64,000 nt of DNA, taken from contig JAGUVW010000061.1 in NCBI GenBank assembly GCA_020062665.1, positions 46,881 to 110,880 on the forward strand. The letters run 5' to 3'. Source of the DNA: Pseudomonadales bacterium (GTDB taxonomy: Bacteria > Pseudomonadota > Gammaproteobacteria > Pseudomonadales > Ketobacteraceae). Of the stretch, positions 8,980 through 18,258 are shown in pieces (position 1 is the stretch's first letter; each line of letters begins with the position of its first letter). Under the pieces are notes generated by a model. It searched no databases. It saw only the letters and a program-made list of their open reading frames with translations, and had not been told where the DNA came from. Both the position numbers and the translations under genes were made by a program.

Positions 8980-9794
8980 GGTAAAACTCCATTTCAGGTT
9001 CGGTGTGAAAAAGCCAGCAGAAAAGTCAGCATGCATGCCTTTGGCAGACACAAACGATCGTGCTGCTTCTTTGCTGCCAGAGCGATCGCTGTGCGCCTGG
9101 GTTGCCGTAAAGCGCGAAATTACGCTTTTTCAGGCATGAAAATTCCCTCCCCAGATCAGTCATGGCCTGGATTTTTTGGTAATCAGGAAGTGCCCCCGGA
9201 GAGATCGAGCCTACAGCTTGGCTGTTGTGAACGATGATCCTATGACGCCACCATTACGCTTTCAGGATGCCTACTGTAGATTCCAAAATTTTTTTCCTCC
9301 ATGAAAAAGTAAAATCGAGTGCCCTGCACTAATTACAAAATAAATATGATTTAACGTTGAGTGATGCAGTGCGACTGTTAGGTGAGTTTGCTCAGTGCGG
9401 ATCATTATTCGGTGCTGAAACTGCAAAAAATCTGCAATGCAGTTTATCTAATGAAGATTCTCTGCAGAAAACCCGGCCTGGCGTTTGAGCTTCACGGGGC
9501 GTGATGGTGGCGATTGAAACACATTGCAGCGGATACTGAGTCAGACTTTGTAATGATTGACTTGGCGTTTGATTTGTTGTCGGCAGAGCGCGTGAATGCG
9601 CAGTCAAATGAATGATGTGGCGATAAATTGTACCGCGTGCCGATTTTTTTTCGGAGCGTGGCGCTTCTGCTGCTAATGAAGTGATGTTAACTGGTTTGGT
9701 TGATTTGTGTGCGTTTCTGCTTTGACGTTGTGCGTTTTCGGTCGGGAAATTCCAACGGTGTCACAACAGGTTTTCGCCGCGGCTGCAGGGATGC
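8980..9794. other. Non-coding, AT-richer region upstream of the PKS operon
   Basis: About 815 bases separate the PKS start from the SDR stop; both genes are on the minus strand, so this holds the PKS operon promoter. Base composition is visibly richer in A/T than the flanking genes, especially 9280-9400 and 9540-9680. It contains two imperfect direct repeats (9119-9138 and 9253-9269) and a short inverted repeat AGTGC-CCT-GCACT at 9318-9330. I could not place a convincing -35/-10 pair. A 71-codon frame at 9392-9607 (minus) has no family features or clear ribosome site, and I do not call it a gene. Confidence 0.6.
9119..9269. repeat. Imperfect direct repeat ATTACGCTTT(TT)CAGG(C)ATG upstream of the PKS
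   Basis: ATTACGCTTTTTCAGGCATG at 9119-9138 recurs as ATTACGCTTTCAGGATG at 9253-9269, in the same orientation and 134 bases apart. Both lie upstream of the PKS start, so they could be regulator sites, but chance or an old duplication is possible. Confidence 0.35.
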
Positions 9795-10628
9795 TTACTC
9801 CGCTATGTGATCCAGGCCGAATTTTCTGCGCAGAATGCTGTCCAGCAATCGGGTCGGTATACAGCGTGCCAGCAACGGAAACGCAGTGCTGCCGTTGCCG
9901 ATGCGGGCCATGGCGGGTGGCTTGGGTTGCTCCAGCAGGCGGAGCAATTCCTCCACGAATGTCACCGTGGGTGTGGGGTTGTATTGGGATGCACGTGCCC
10001 GTTGCAGAATGCCGTCCTTTACTGGTTCATACAGGGAATGTTCACCCAGGGTGCGCGACAGCGATGCTTCGGCATTATTGCCAAACTCTGATTCGATGGC
10101 GCCGGGCTGGATCACCATCACATCGATATTGAACGGTGCCAGTTCCATGCGCAGGGCATCGGACGCCGCGTGCAGCGCTGCCTTGGTGGCGCAATAGGCG
10201 CCGGAAAACGGCGTCACCAGAATGCCGGACACAGAACCGATATTGACAATGCGGCCGCCACCGCGCTGTTTCATCCCCGGCACCAGCGCTCGGGTCAGCG
10301 CCAGCGGGCCATAGAGATTGGTGGCAAACTGACGCTCGATTTCTGCCTGCGGCATTTCTGCCAGCGGCCCCATGGCCCCATAACCCGCGTTGTTGATCAG
10401 CCAGTCGATGGCGTCGCCATTGCTTGCGATGGTGGCGAGCGCGTCATCGATGCTGCTGGTCGAGGTCACATCCAGCGCCAGCACCTTGATGCCTTTCTGG
10501 CGCAAGGCGTCCAGCTTTTCCAGCGAGCGGGCAGTGGCGTACGCGCAATAGCCTTTCTCGTGCAGACGGATGGAAAGCTGACGGCCAATGCCGCTGGAGC
10601 AGCCGGTGATGAGTACAGTTCTGGACAT
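9795..10628 (-). CDS. SDR-family oxidoreductase
   Basis: This 277-residue protein is a classical short-chain dehydrogenase/reductase. The cofactor motif TGCSSGIG is at residues 8-15, the structural NNAG motif is near 87, and the catalytic Ser...YCATK lies near 140-155. The C-terminal 70 residues (TPTVTFVEELLRLLEQPKPPAMARIG...) match the SDR subgroup often annotated as retinol-dehydrogenase-like or DltE-like. AGGAT precedes the ATG at 10628 by 8 bp. It begins only 26 bp after the cusA stop and could be co-transcribed with the efflux operon, but nothing links it to metal resistance. Substrate unknown; NAD(P)-dependent oxidation or reduction of an alcohol/carbonyl is the only supportable statement. 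Confidence 0.85.
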   Translation of the reverse strand: MSRTVLITGCSSGIGRQLSIRLHEKGYCAYATARSLEKLDALRQKGIKVLALDVTSTSSIDDALATIASNGDAIDWLINNAGYGAMGPLAEMPQAEIERQFATNLYGPLALTRALVPGMKQRGGGRIVNIGSVSGILVTPFSGAYCATKAALHAASDALRMELAPFNIDVMVIQPGAIESEFGNNAEASLSRTLGEHSLYEPVKDGILQRARASQYNPTPTVTFVEELLRLLEQPKPPAMARIGNGSTAFPLLARCIPTRLLDSILRRKFGLDHIAE

Positions 10629-10654
10629 GGAAGCATCCTGTTGTGTGGTTGGTA

Positions 10655-13600
10655 TCAGTCAGTCCGATGACGGTGAGCGCGCTTCAGTTTCCATTCTTCC
10701 CGCAGACAATACAAGGTGGGCACCACGAACAGAGACAGCAGTACCACGACCATGCCGCCCACGCTCGGTATTGCCATCGGCACCATGATGTCGGCGCCCC
10801 GGCCAGTGGCACTCAATACCGGAAGCAGTGCGATGATGGTGGTGGCGCTGGTCATCAGGCAGGCCCGGATACGCAGCTGGGCCGCTTGCAGTGTGGCTTC
10901 GTGTATTGCAGCGATGGAATCGGGTTTGTGCTCGCCGAACACCTGCTGCAGGCGCGTCGCCATGATCACGCCGTCGTCGGTGGCGATACCGAACAGCGCA
11001 AGGAATCCCACCCACACCGCGATGCTCAGGTTCACCGTGCCCATGTTGAACAGCTCGCGCAGGTTTTCGCCGAGCAGCGAGAAGTTCATGAACCAGGATT
11101 GCCCGTACAGCCACAGCAGAATGAAGCCACCGCTCCAGGCGATGAGCACACCGCTGAACACCTGCAGGCTCAGATAGACCGACTTGAACTGGATGTACAG
11201 CAGCAGAAAAATCACCGCCAGCGCGATGGGTACAACCAGCAGCAGCGTCTTGTTCGCCCGCACCTGGTTTTCGTAATTGCCGGCAAAGCGGAACTTCACG
11301 CCGGCCGGCACCACAAGTTGACCCTGTGCGATTTTTTCGCCAATAGCGCTCTGAGCGCGCTCCACCAGATTGGTCTCCGCCACCTCTGGCTGACGATCGA
11401 AGGTAACATAACCCACCAGAAACGTGTCTTCGCTCTTGATCATCTGCGGGCCTTTTACGTATTCGATGGCCGCCAGTTCGCCCAGGGGAATCTGCATGCC
11501 TTCGGGTGAGGGAATCAGAATGCCGCCAAGCTCATCGATCTGATCACGCAGTTCCCGCAGATAGCGCACACGCACGGGATAGCGCTCGCGGCCTTCCACC
11601 GTAGTGGTGACGGGCTTGCCGCCGATGGCGACCTCAATCACGTCCTGCACCTGCTGGATACTGATGCCATAACGGGCGATACGCTCGCGGTCGATGCGAA
11701 TTTCCAGATAGGGCAGGCCTTCGATCCGTTCGGCAAACACCGTGTCCGCCTTCACGCCGGGTATCTGCTTCAGAATTTGCTCCAGTTGCAGTCCGAACGC
11801 TTCGATGGTAGCCAGATCCGGCCCGTAGACTTTAATTCCCAGCGGCGCGCGAAAACCGCTTTGCAGCATGATGATGCGCGTTTCGATGGGCTGCAGTTTG
11901 GGGGCTGAAGTGGTGCCAGGAATGCGCGCGGCATTGACGATTTCCTGCCAGATATCATCGGGCGAACGGATATGATCGCGCCACTGTCGCACCCAGTCAC
12001 CATTGGCATCAAGAGTATATTCCGGCTTGTACTGGATGAGCGTTTCAAACATGGAAATGGGTGCCGAGTCCAGCGCTGATTCTGCTCGGCCCAGCTTGCC
12101 TACCACCAGTTCGACTTCCGGAATCGCGGCAATCGCCTGATCCTGCTTCTGCAGCACCTCGGTGGCTTCACCAATGGATGCATGGGGCATGGTGGTGGGC
12201 ATGAACAGGAAAGAGCCTTCATCCAGCGCCGGCATGAACTCCTTGCCCAGTCCCGGAAAAATGCGGTTCACGGTGGTGCTGTCGCTGATGATTGAGGGCA
12301 GCCAGAAAAACGTCTGCGCGAAGCCAAGCCAGATCGTCACGCCTAGCACCACTAGCAGCGATGGAATGCTGAGGATGACCGCCTTGTGTTGCAGACTCCA
12401 GCGTAGCATCGGGACATAGAAATGTTGCAGCAACAGCAGCGGCACCAGTACCAGCGCCACCAGGATCAGCACCAGCAGCGTATTGAGGAACAGGCCGGTA
12501 GCGGGCCCCAGCGGCTGCCAGGCGCTGGCGAGGAAAATCACCACCAGAAATCCCGTGGCAATCGAGGCGATGCGCCCGTAGTGTGAGGGCTTTTCATCGA
12601 CCTGTGCGCGCTCGCGCCGGAAAAACCAGTGAGCAAGCGCAGGCAATACAACCATCGTGATCGCGATAGAGGCCACCAGCGCGAAGGTCTTGGTGTAGGC
12701 CAGCGGGCCAAACAGCTTGCCTTCGGCGCCGGACATGGTGAATACCGGCAGAAAACTCACCACGGTGGTCATGACAGCGGTGATCACTGCACTGCCCACT
12801 TCGCCGGTGGCCCGGGCGATCACCCGGACCGGATCCTCATTCGGCGAGGCGCGCAAGTGGCGCACGATGTTCTCGCACAGCACGATGCCCATATCTACTA
12901 CAGTTCCAACGGCGATGGCGATACCCGACAGCGCAACAATATTGGCGTCCACGCCGAACAGTTTCATCAACACAAAGGTGGCCAATACCGTCAGTGGCAA
13001 CAGCGATCCGATCAACAGACTGCTGCGCAGATTCAACAGGATGACCACCACCACCAGCAGAGTAATCAGAATCTGCTGCAGCAGTGCGTCGTTCAGGGTG
13101 TTCAGCGTTTCATAGATCAGACCGGTACGATCATAGAACGGCACGATGGTGAGCTGGGAACGAGTGCCATCCGCCAACACTTTGTGCGGTAACCCCGGCG
13201 CGACCTCGGCGATTTTCTTCTTCACGTTCTGAATGGCCTGGAGCGGGTTGTCGCCGAAGCGCACCACCACCACACCACCCACCACCTCGGCCCCGGACTT
13301 GTCCAGCACACCCCGCCGCAAGGCAGGCCCCAGCGTCACATGGGCAACATCGCGGATGAATACCGGCACGTTGTTACGTGACGTGATGGCGATGTTTTCG
13401 ATATCGGCGACGGATTCGATAAAGCCGACGCCGCGAATCACATATTCCACCCGGTTGACTTCGATCGTGCGCGCGCCGACATCCAGATTGCCCGACTTGA
13501 TCGCGTCGAATATCTGCGGAATCGTCACTCCATAGGCGCGCATGGCGTCGGGATCAACGTCCACCTGATATTCCTTGACGAAACCACCGATGGATGCCAC

Positions 13601-14179
13601 TTCCGCCACGCCGGATGCTGCCGTCAGCGCGTAGCGCACCAGCCAGTCCTGCACCGAGCGCAATTCATCGAGTTCCCAGCCGCCGGTGACGTTGCCTTCT
13701 GGATCGCGTCCCTCGAGGGTGTACCAGAACACCTGCCCCAGCGCGGTGGCGTCCGGCCCCAATCCGGGTGTCACATCGGCAGGCAGCGTGCCGGCGGGCA
13801 GGCTGTTCAGCTTTTCCAGAATGCGACTGCGTGACCAGTAGAATTCCACATCGTCGTTGAAGATCACATAGATCATCGAAAAGCCGAAGTTGGAATAGCT
13901 GCGCACGGATTTCACTCCCGGCAAACCCAGCAGCGCCACCGTGAGCGGATAGGTGATCTGGTCGTCCACATCCTGTGGAGAGCGGCCGGGCCACTCGGTG
14001 AAAATAATCTGCTGGTTTTCGCTGATGTCAGGGATCGCATCAACAGCCACCGGGTAGCGCTCGATGAAACCAGAACGCCAGTCGAACGGCGCAAACATAA
14101 AGCCGGCGCCGCAGATCACCAGCATGAACAACACCACAAACAGCTTGTTGCGGATGCAATATTCGCTAAAGGCTTGCAT
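10655..14179 (-). CDS. cusA: CusA/CzcA-family heavy-metal RND efflux pump
   Basis: The 1174-residue inner-membrane protein is an HME-type RND pump that exports metal ions from periplasm or cytoplasm through a CusB-CusC conduit by proton antiport. TM1 is at residues 12-32 and the TM4 proton-relay segment reads GIAIAVGTVVDMGIVLCEN near 425. The porter-domain phrase FLFMPTTMP (near 660) and TRIIMLQSG (near 765) keep methionines where Cu/Ag-transporting CusA proteins have them, which favours monovalent Cu/Ag over Zn/Co. It is about 130 residues longer than E. coli CusA; the extra length is mostly a hydrophobic stretch between the first and second halves (about residues 530-640). It lies 13 bp after cusB in a cusC-cusB-cusA order. 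Metal choice is inferred, not proven. Confidence 0.9.
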   Translation of the reverse strand: MQAFSEYCIRNKLFVVLFMLVICGAGFMFAPFDWRSGFIERYPVAVDAIPDISENQQIIFTEWPGRSPQDVDDQITYPLTVALLGLPGVKSVRSYSNFGFSMIYVIFNDDVEFYWSRSRILEKLNSLPAGTLPADVTPGLGPDATALGQVFWYTLEGRDPEGNVTGGWELDELRSVQDWLVRYALTAASGVAEVASIGGFVKEYQVDVDPDAMRAYGVTIPQIFDAIKSGNLDVGARTIEVNRVEYVIRGVGFIESVADIENIAITSRNNVPVFIRDVAHVTLGPALRRGVLDKSGAEVVGGVVVVRFGDNPLQAIQNVKKKIAEVAPGLPHKVLADGTRSQLTIVPFYDRTGLIYETLNTLNDALLQQILITLLVVVVILLNLRSSLLIGSLLPLTVLATFVLMKLFGVDANIVALSGIAIAVGTVVDMGIVLCENIVRHLRASPNEDPVRVIARATGEVGSAVITAVMTTVVSFLPVFTMSGAEGKLFGPLAYTKTFALVASIAITMVVLPALAHWFFRRERAQVDEKPSHYGRIASIATGFLVVIFLASAWQPLGPATGLFLNTLLVLILVALVLVPLLLLQHFYVPMLRWSLQHKAVILSIPSLLVVLGVTIWLGFAQTFFWLPSIISDSTTVNRIFPGLGKEFMPALDEGSFLFMPTTMPHASIGEATEVLQKQDQAIAAIPEVELVVGKLGRAESALDSAPISMFETLIQYKPEYTLDANGDWVRQWRDHIRSPDDIWQEIVNAARIPGTTSAPKLQPIETRIIMLQSGFRAPLGIKVYGPDLATIEAFGLQLEQILKQIPGVKADTVFAERIEGLPYLEIRIDRERIARYGISIQQVQDVIEVAIGGKPVTTTVEGRERYPVRVRYLRELRDQIDELGGILIPSPEGMQIPLGELAAIEYVKGPQMIKSEDTFLVGYVTFDRQPEVAETNLVERAQSAIGEKIAQGQLVVPAGVKFRFAGNYENQVRANKTLLLVVPIALAVIFLLLYIQFKSVYLSLQVFSGVLIAWSGGFILLWLYGQSWFMNFSLLGENLRELFNMGTVNLSIAVWVGFLALFGIATDDGVIMATRLQQVFGEHKPDSIAAIHEATLQAAQLRIRACLMTSATTIIALLPVLSATGRGADIMVPMAIPSVGGMVVVLLSLFVVPTLYCLREEWKLKRAHRHRTD

Positions 14180-14192
14180 AGAGACTCCGCTG

Positions 14193-15686
14193 TCAGGGAT
14201 GCTGGTGGCCGGCGTGGGGATCGGCGGGAGCCGTGCTTGCAGGCGTTGGACTCATCATGCTGGGCATGGCGTTGATCTGCATCGCACTATCGATTCTGAA
14301 GGCGCCTTTCACCACCACCTGTTCACCTTCGTGTAAACCTTCAAGCACGATATAGGCATCGTCGGCCCGCGGCCCCAGCACCACTTCGCGGCCTTCAAAT
14401 GTCGGCTTGTCCTGATCGGGAACGCGCACGTATACCACCGCGCGCTTGCCGGTGATCAGCGGTGCCGTCACCGGAATCAGCAGCGGTGCCTGCTGTTTTT
14501 GCGAGGTGAAATATCCCAGGGATTCTGCCGGTACCAGATCCATGCCGCAGATATCGCAGCTGCCGGGCTTGTCCTTGATGATCTCCGGATGCATCGGGCA
14601 GATGTGTTTGCCTTTCAGGTCGTCCGCCAGCACCTTGCCTTCGCCGGCGATATCCGACTGTACCGTGGCACGCACAAACATGCCGGGCTTGAGCACGTCG
14701 TTCTCATTGCGCACATTCAGGCGTACCGAAGCAGTGCGGGTTTGCGGATTCACCACCGGATCAATGAATGCGACCCGGCCGTGCCAGGTTTTGCCGGGAT
14801 TGGCGTCGATAGTGAACGCAACATCCTGGCCGTAGCGCAGCCAGGGCAGCTGGGATTCATACGCTTCCAGCGTCACCCACAGATGCTCAGTGGACGCCAC
14901 CTGAAACAGGCGTTGTCCGGTTTCCAGATACTGGCCCTGTTTCACTGCTTTTTCGATCACGATGCCATGCTGCGGTGAATACAGTGTGAAACGCTCCGCC
15001 GTTTTTTGTCGCGTTTCCAGATCGCGTATCTGCGCTGCACTGAGTCCCCAAAGGCGCAACTTGTCGCGCACTGCTTCCAGTGTCGCCTGACTGGCCAACG
15101 CCACGCTGGACTGGCTGGATGGGCCGGGATTTCTGGATTGAAAGTTCCGCGCGCTGCGCAGCGCCTGCTGCAATTCCTGCTGGGCCGTGATCAGATCCGG
15201 GCTGTAGATCTCTGCCAGGTGGTCGCCTTTGCGTACCGCCAGGCCGGTGTAGTTGACGTAGAGCTTCTCTACTCGCCCGGAAAAATACGCGGTGATATCG
15301 CTGACCAGTGTTTCATCGAACGCCACTTCACCGAACAGACGCATATGACGGGAAGGAAATCCCCGGGTTACTGGCGCAGTCTCCACTTCCGCCAGTTTCA
15401 GCGCGGATGCCGACAGCGTTATTTGCGCGGGGCCAGAGGTGGAAGCGGCTTCGTCCTTCACTGGCACCAGCGACATGCCGCAGATGGGGCAGCGCGCTGC
15501 CGGATCTGTGGAACGGATCTGCGGATGCATGGAACAGGTGTAATACTGCACGCGCTGGGTGCTTTCGAGTTGATGGCCGGTATGATCCTGATGATCAATG
15601 TTCTGCGAAGATGACTGCGCGACTGTGGCGGAACTGAGTCCCAGCAACGACAGGCTCGCCAAACTGGCAACACATAATTTTTTCAT
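14193..15686 (-). CDS. cusB: CusB-type periplasmic adaptor with two heavy-metal-binding domains
   Basis: The start at 15686 is preceded by a near-perfect AGGAGGTGC site and overlaps the cusC stop by 4 bp (ATGA); a longer frame to 15758 is unlikely. The 497-residue protein has a signal peptide (MKKLCVASLASLSLLGLSSA). Near residue 32 it carries YYTCSMHPQI...CPICGM, a heavy-metal-binding domain, followed by lipoyl-hairpin-barrel adaptor segments. A second copy, HICPMHPEI...CDICGM, is near residue 365, between barrel and membrane-proximal segments. The tail ends DPHAGHQHP, another possible metal ligand cluster. Adaptors of this family bridge CusA and CusC and hand metal to the pump. Two such domains in one adaptor, plus the His-rich tail, is more than the E. 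coli protein has. Confidence 0.9.
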   Translation of the reverse strand: MKKLCVASLASLSLLGLSSATVAQSSSQNIDHQDHTGHQLESTQRVQYYTCSMHPQIRSTDPAARCPICGMSLVPVKDEAASTSGPAQITLSASALKLAEVETAPVTRGFPSRHMRLFGEVAFDETLVSDITAYFSGRVEKLYVNYTGLAVRKGDHLAEIYSPDLITAQQELQQALRSARNFQSRNPGPSSQSSVALASQATLEAVRDKLRLWGLSAAQIRDLETRQKTAERFTLYSPQHGIVIEKAVKQGQYLETGQRLFQVASTEHLWVTLEAYESQLPWLRYGQDVAFTIDANPGKTWHGRVAFIDPVVNPQTRTASVRLNVRNENDVLKPGMFVRATVQSDIAGEGKVLADDLKGKHICPMHPEIIKDKPGSCDICGMDLVPAESLGYFTSQKQQAPLLIPVTAPLITGKRAVVYVRVPDQDKPTFEGREVVLGPRADDAYIVLEGLHEGEQVVVKGAFRIDSAMQINAMPSMMSPTPASTAPADPHAGHQHP

Positions 15687-16957
15687 GGCGCACCTCCTGC
15701 GAGATCCGTGCGATAGAAGCGTCCGCTGGCAAGCAGCAGGGCGTGATAGGCCTTCCACTGATCGGCCTGGCTTTTTACAGCCAGCAGTTGCAGCTCTAAT
15801 AGCAGCTTTTCTGCATCCAGCAGCTCAAGGAACGTCGTCTGTCCGGTCTGATAAGCGCGCAGCTGTGCCTGCAGGGATTCCTCCGCCCGTGGAATCAGAT
15901 CGTCTTGATAGAGCGTCAGCTTGCGCCGCGAATCCCGCAACTGGAATTCAGCTTGGTGGACTTGTGCAGTCAGCTGATCCTGCAGGAATGCCTGACTGTC
16001 CTGCGCAGACAGCACGCGACTGTGAGCCGCCTTCTTGAGGGCGTCATACTGGCTGAACCAGATCGGTGCGGACACCGCGATGCCCACGTATTCGGGAAAG
16101 TTGTCGCCGTCCTTCATCATCGGATCGGTGGATTCATTCACGAACATATGGCCGTATCGCAGAGTGACTTCAGGGCCGTAGCGTTTGTCGGCCAGCGCTA
16201 CCGCTGTTTCGGCGTTACGCAGCAGCGATGTCTGTTGCTGCAACATGGGATGCTGCTGGATCTGCGTGTCGAGTGCGGCAGAATCCAGCGCAGGAATATC
16301 CGGCAGACGCTCCGGCCAGGGCACCGACTGCGCACCGCTGCGATCACTTAGCAGCGTGGCAATGCGTGCCTGCAAAGACGGCTTTTGTTGTTCCAGCGAA
16401 AGCAGCTCATCCGTGGCCTTGCCCACTTCCAGCTGAATGCGGATCAGGTCGGGATGGCTTGTGGTCGCCACGCGATAGCGGGCTCGGGCGATGGCTTCCA
16501 GCTCCTGCAGCAGCGCCAGGTTTTTCTGGCTGATGGCGAGCGCCTGCTGCCAATAGAACAGATCGGCGTACAGGTCGCCGGCCTGCATCTGCAGTTCCAG
16601 CCGCCGTGCCTGCCATTGCCAGTACCCGGCTTCGGCCTGCTGCTGGCGAGCCGACTTCTGCAGTCCGCGCACACCGAACCAGGGCAGCCGTTGTTCCAGC
16701 ATCAATTCCTGGCTCTGCGGCCCGTCTTTGGGTTCGTCGGGCTTGAAATAATAGTCATAGGTAATCATCGGCTCCGGCAGAAACCCGCTGGCATCGGCGC
16801 TGTTCACCCGCGCCTGCCAGTTCTGGAATTCTGCCTGCAATCCGTGATTGCGCTGCAGCGCCTGCCGCAGAAAATCTTCAAAAGGATCGGCTCGCAGCGG
16901 CGATGACAGCACAACACCGATGCATAAGATCAACAGGGAATAACGATATGACGGCAT
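15683..16957 (-). CDS. cusC: TolC-family outer-membrane factor of the Cus-type efflux system
   Basis: This 424-residue protein has a signal peptide (MPSYRYSLLILCIGVVLSS) and two long helical repeats of the outer-membrane efflux protein family, with LELQMQAGDLYADLFYWQQAL and a repeat-like LLDAEKLLLELQLLAVKSQAD near the C-terminus. Such proteins form the trimeric outer-membrane/periplasmic tunnel for RND pumps. It is the first of three overlapping or nearly overlapping pump genes and begins 49 bp after the small secreted protein gene. It is called CusC/CzcC-like from position rather than from metal-specific residues. Confidence 0.87.
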   Translation of the reverse strand: MPSYRYSLLILCIGVVLSSPLRADPFEDFLRQALQRNHGLQAEFQNWQARVNSADASGFLPEPMITYDYYFKPDEPKDGPQSQELMLEQRLPWFGVRGLQKSARQQQAEAGYWQWQARRLELQMQAGDLYADLFYWQQALAISQKNLALLQELEAIARARYRVATTSHPDLIRIQLEVGKATDELLSLEQQKPSLQARIATLLSDRSGAQSVPWPERLPDIPALDSAALDTQIQQHPMLQQQTSLLRNAETAVALADKRYGPEVTLRYGHMFVNESTDPMMKDGDNFPEYVGIAVSAPIWFSQYDALKKAAHSRVLSAQDSQAFLQDQLTAQVHQAEFQLRDSRRKLTLYQDDLIPRAEESLQAQLRAYQTGQTTFLELLDAEKLLLELQLLAVKSQADQWKAYHALLLASGRFYRTDLAGGAP

Positions 16958-17006
16958 AACTCCTCCATGCTTCGATTGGAATGGGACAAATCGGGGCAGG
17001 GCGGAA

Positions 17007-17396
17007 TTACAGGCGCAGAATATCCTGACGCGCGACGGGCAGATCGGGCCGGAGCAAGGTGGTGTCAGGCCAGGGTGGAGCGGTTGCAGTGGCGGCGGGT
17101 TGCCAAAGGGCGTATTGCAACAGGGTGAAGGGGATCAGAGCATGCGTCGGTGCATCGAGGCTGGCGCTGCCCGAAGCACTCTTGGTAAGCTGCCAGTCCG
17201 ACAGCGCGCAATCAGCACCGGGTTTCGCCCGATATTCAGGGCAGTTAGGGCAGTGATCCTGGGACATGACCCGATCCGGCGTCATCGGCACAAAGGCCAT
17301 GGCACAGGGCTGCAGCGCCAGGGACAGCCAGATGGCTGCCAGCAACGTGATAATCCTGTGTGTGAGCCGAAGACGGCGCAGGCGCGAAAGGTTCAT
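17007..17396 (-). CDS. Small secreted protein with CPNCP motif, first gene of the cus operon
   Basis: The 129-residue protein has a basic N-terminus and a hydrophobic segment (ITLLAAIWLSLALQPCAMA) that reads as a signal peptide or single membrane anchor. The exported part contains HCPNCPEYRAKPGADC, a cluster of three Cys and one His that could bind metal. Proteins of similar length and Cys pattern are common as first genes of metal RND operons, but I do not recognise a named family. It lies 49 bp upstream of cusC in the same direction. A role as periplasmic metal sensor or carrier is inference. The ribosome site is weak; the ATG at 17396 is chosen because it gives the complete signal sequence. 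Confidence 0.65.
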   Translation of the reverse strand: MNLSRLRRLRLTHRIITLLAAIWLSLALQPCAMAFVPMTPDRVMSQDHCPNCPEYRAKPGADCALSDWQLTKSASGSASLDAPTHALIPFTLLQYALWQPAATATAPPWPDTTLLRPDLPVARQDILRL

Positions 17397-17433
17397 GTCG
17401 GAAATACTAGGGACAAAACCCCGTTAGCGCAAC

Positions 17434-17451
17434 GCTGGAGCCGGCTCCAGC
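17434..17451. promoter_or_regulatory. 18-bp perfect palindrome between the cus operon and msrA
   Basis: GCTGGAGCCGGCTCCAGC is its own reverse complement. It lies in the 98-bp space between the divergent small cus-operon gene and msrA. The core CTGGAG-N4-CTCCAG resembles the dyad of MerR-family metal regulators such as ZntR (CTGGAGTCGACTCCAG from memory). No -35/-10 pair with a 19-20 bp spacer brackets it on either strand, so a MerR-type mechanism is unproven. It is not followed by a T-run, so it is not a normal terminator. Confidence 0.5.
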
Positions 17452-17494
17452 CCTGTTTCAGATCAACCATTCGCCGCATTCCGGGAGACAGACC

Positions 17495-18136
17495 ATGTTC
17501 AAACGCTATATCGATTCCCGCAAACTGCAGATGCCCACACCCGAGCAGGCCTTGCCGGGGCGCTCTGCTCCCATGCGCATCCACAATCGTCATCATGTCA
17601 ACGGCAATCCCTTGCAGCCGCCGTTTCCTGCCGGGATGGACCAGATCGTTTTAGGGTTGGGTTGCTTCTGGGGTGCCGAGCGAAAATTCTGGCAACTACC
17701 TGGCGTCTACACCACCGCAGTGGGTTACTCCGCCGGACACACACCCAATCCCACGTACGAAGAAGTCTGCAGCGGCCTGACCGGACACAACGAAGTAGTG
17801 CTGGTGGTGTTCGATCCCGCCGTGATTACGCTGGAAGAAATTCTGCGCGTGTTCTGGCAGGCCCACGATCCCACGCAAGGCATGCGGCAGGGCAATGATG
17901 TCGGCACGCAATACCGTTCCGGCGTTTATACCTTCAATGACGCACAACAGCGCATTGCAACCAATCTTTTGCAGCAGTACCAGGCAAAATTATTGCAATC
18001 CGGTTACGAATCCGTGACAACAGAAATCCAGCCCGCCGGCCCGTTCTACTACGCCGAGGATTATCACCAACAGTATCTGGCAAAAAATCCCGGCGGATAT
18101 TGCGGGCTCGGCGGCACTGGCGTCTGTTTCGACTGA
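17495..18136 (+). CDS. msrA: Peptide-methionine (S)-S-oxide reductase MsrA
   Basis: The 213-residue protein matches the length of E. coli-type MsrA (about 212). The catalytic Cys sits in [13 protein letters not shown] near residue 55, followed by [17 protein letters not shown] and [12 protein letters not shown]. The C-terminal [14 protein letters not shown] carries the resolving cysteines. It reduces methionine-S-sulfoxide in proteins using thioredoxin. A GGGAGA site lies 6 bp before the ATG. It is monocistronic and diverges from the cus operon. Since copper promotes oxidative damage, shared control through the palindrome between them is possible but not shown. Confidence 0.95.
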   Translation: MFKRYIDSRKLQMPTPEQALPGRSAPMRIHNRHHVNGNPLQPPFPAGMDQIVLGLGCFWGAERKFWQLPGVYTTAVGYSAGHTPNPTYEEVCSGLTGHNEVVLVVFDPAVITLEEILRVFWQAHDPTQGMRQGNDVGTQYRSGVYTFNDAQQRIATNLLQQYQAKLLQSGYESVTTEIQPAGPFYYAEDYHQQYLAKNPGGYCGLGGTGVCFD

Positions 18137-18258
18137 CAGCGTCAATCGCGCAGAAAATTTCCTCTGCAAACACGCGCTCGCGGTGTGAACGTCAGCATCA
18201 GCCTGATAGAATGTCGCCGCATCAGGAATGCGTGAATCACGAGGAATCTACCCAAGCC

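Noticed and set aside
9392-9607. 71-codon minus-strand frame upstream of the PKS
   Set aside because: No recognisable motif, no clear ribosome site and composition like non-coding DNA.
17434-17451. Palindrome as a terminator
   Set aside because: It lies between divergent starts, not after a gene, and no T-run follows.
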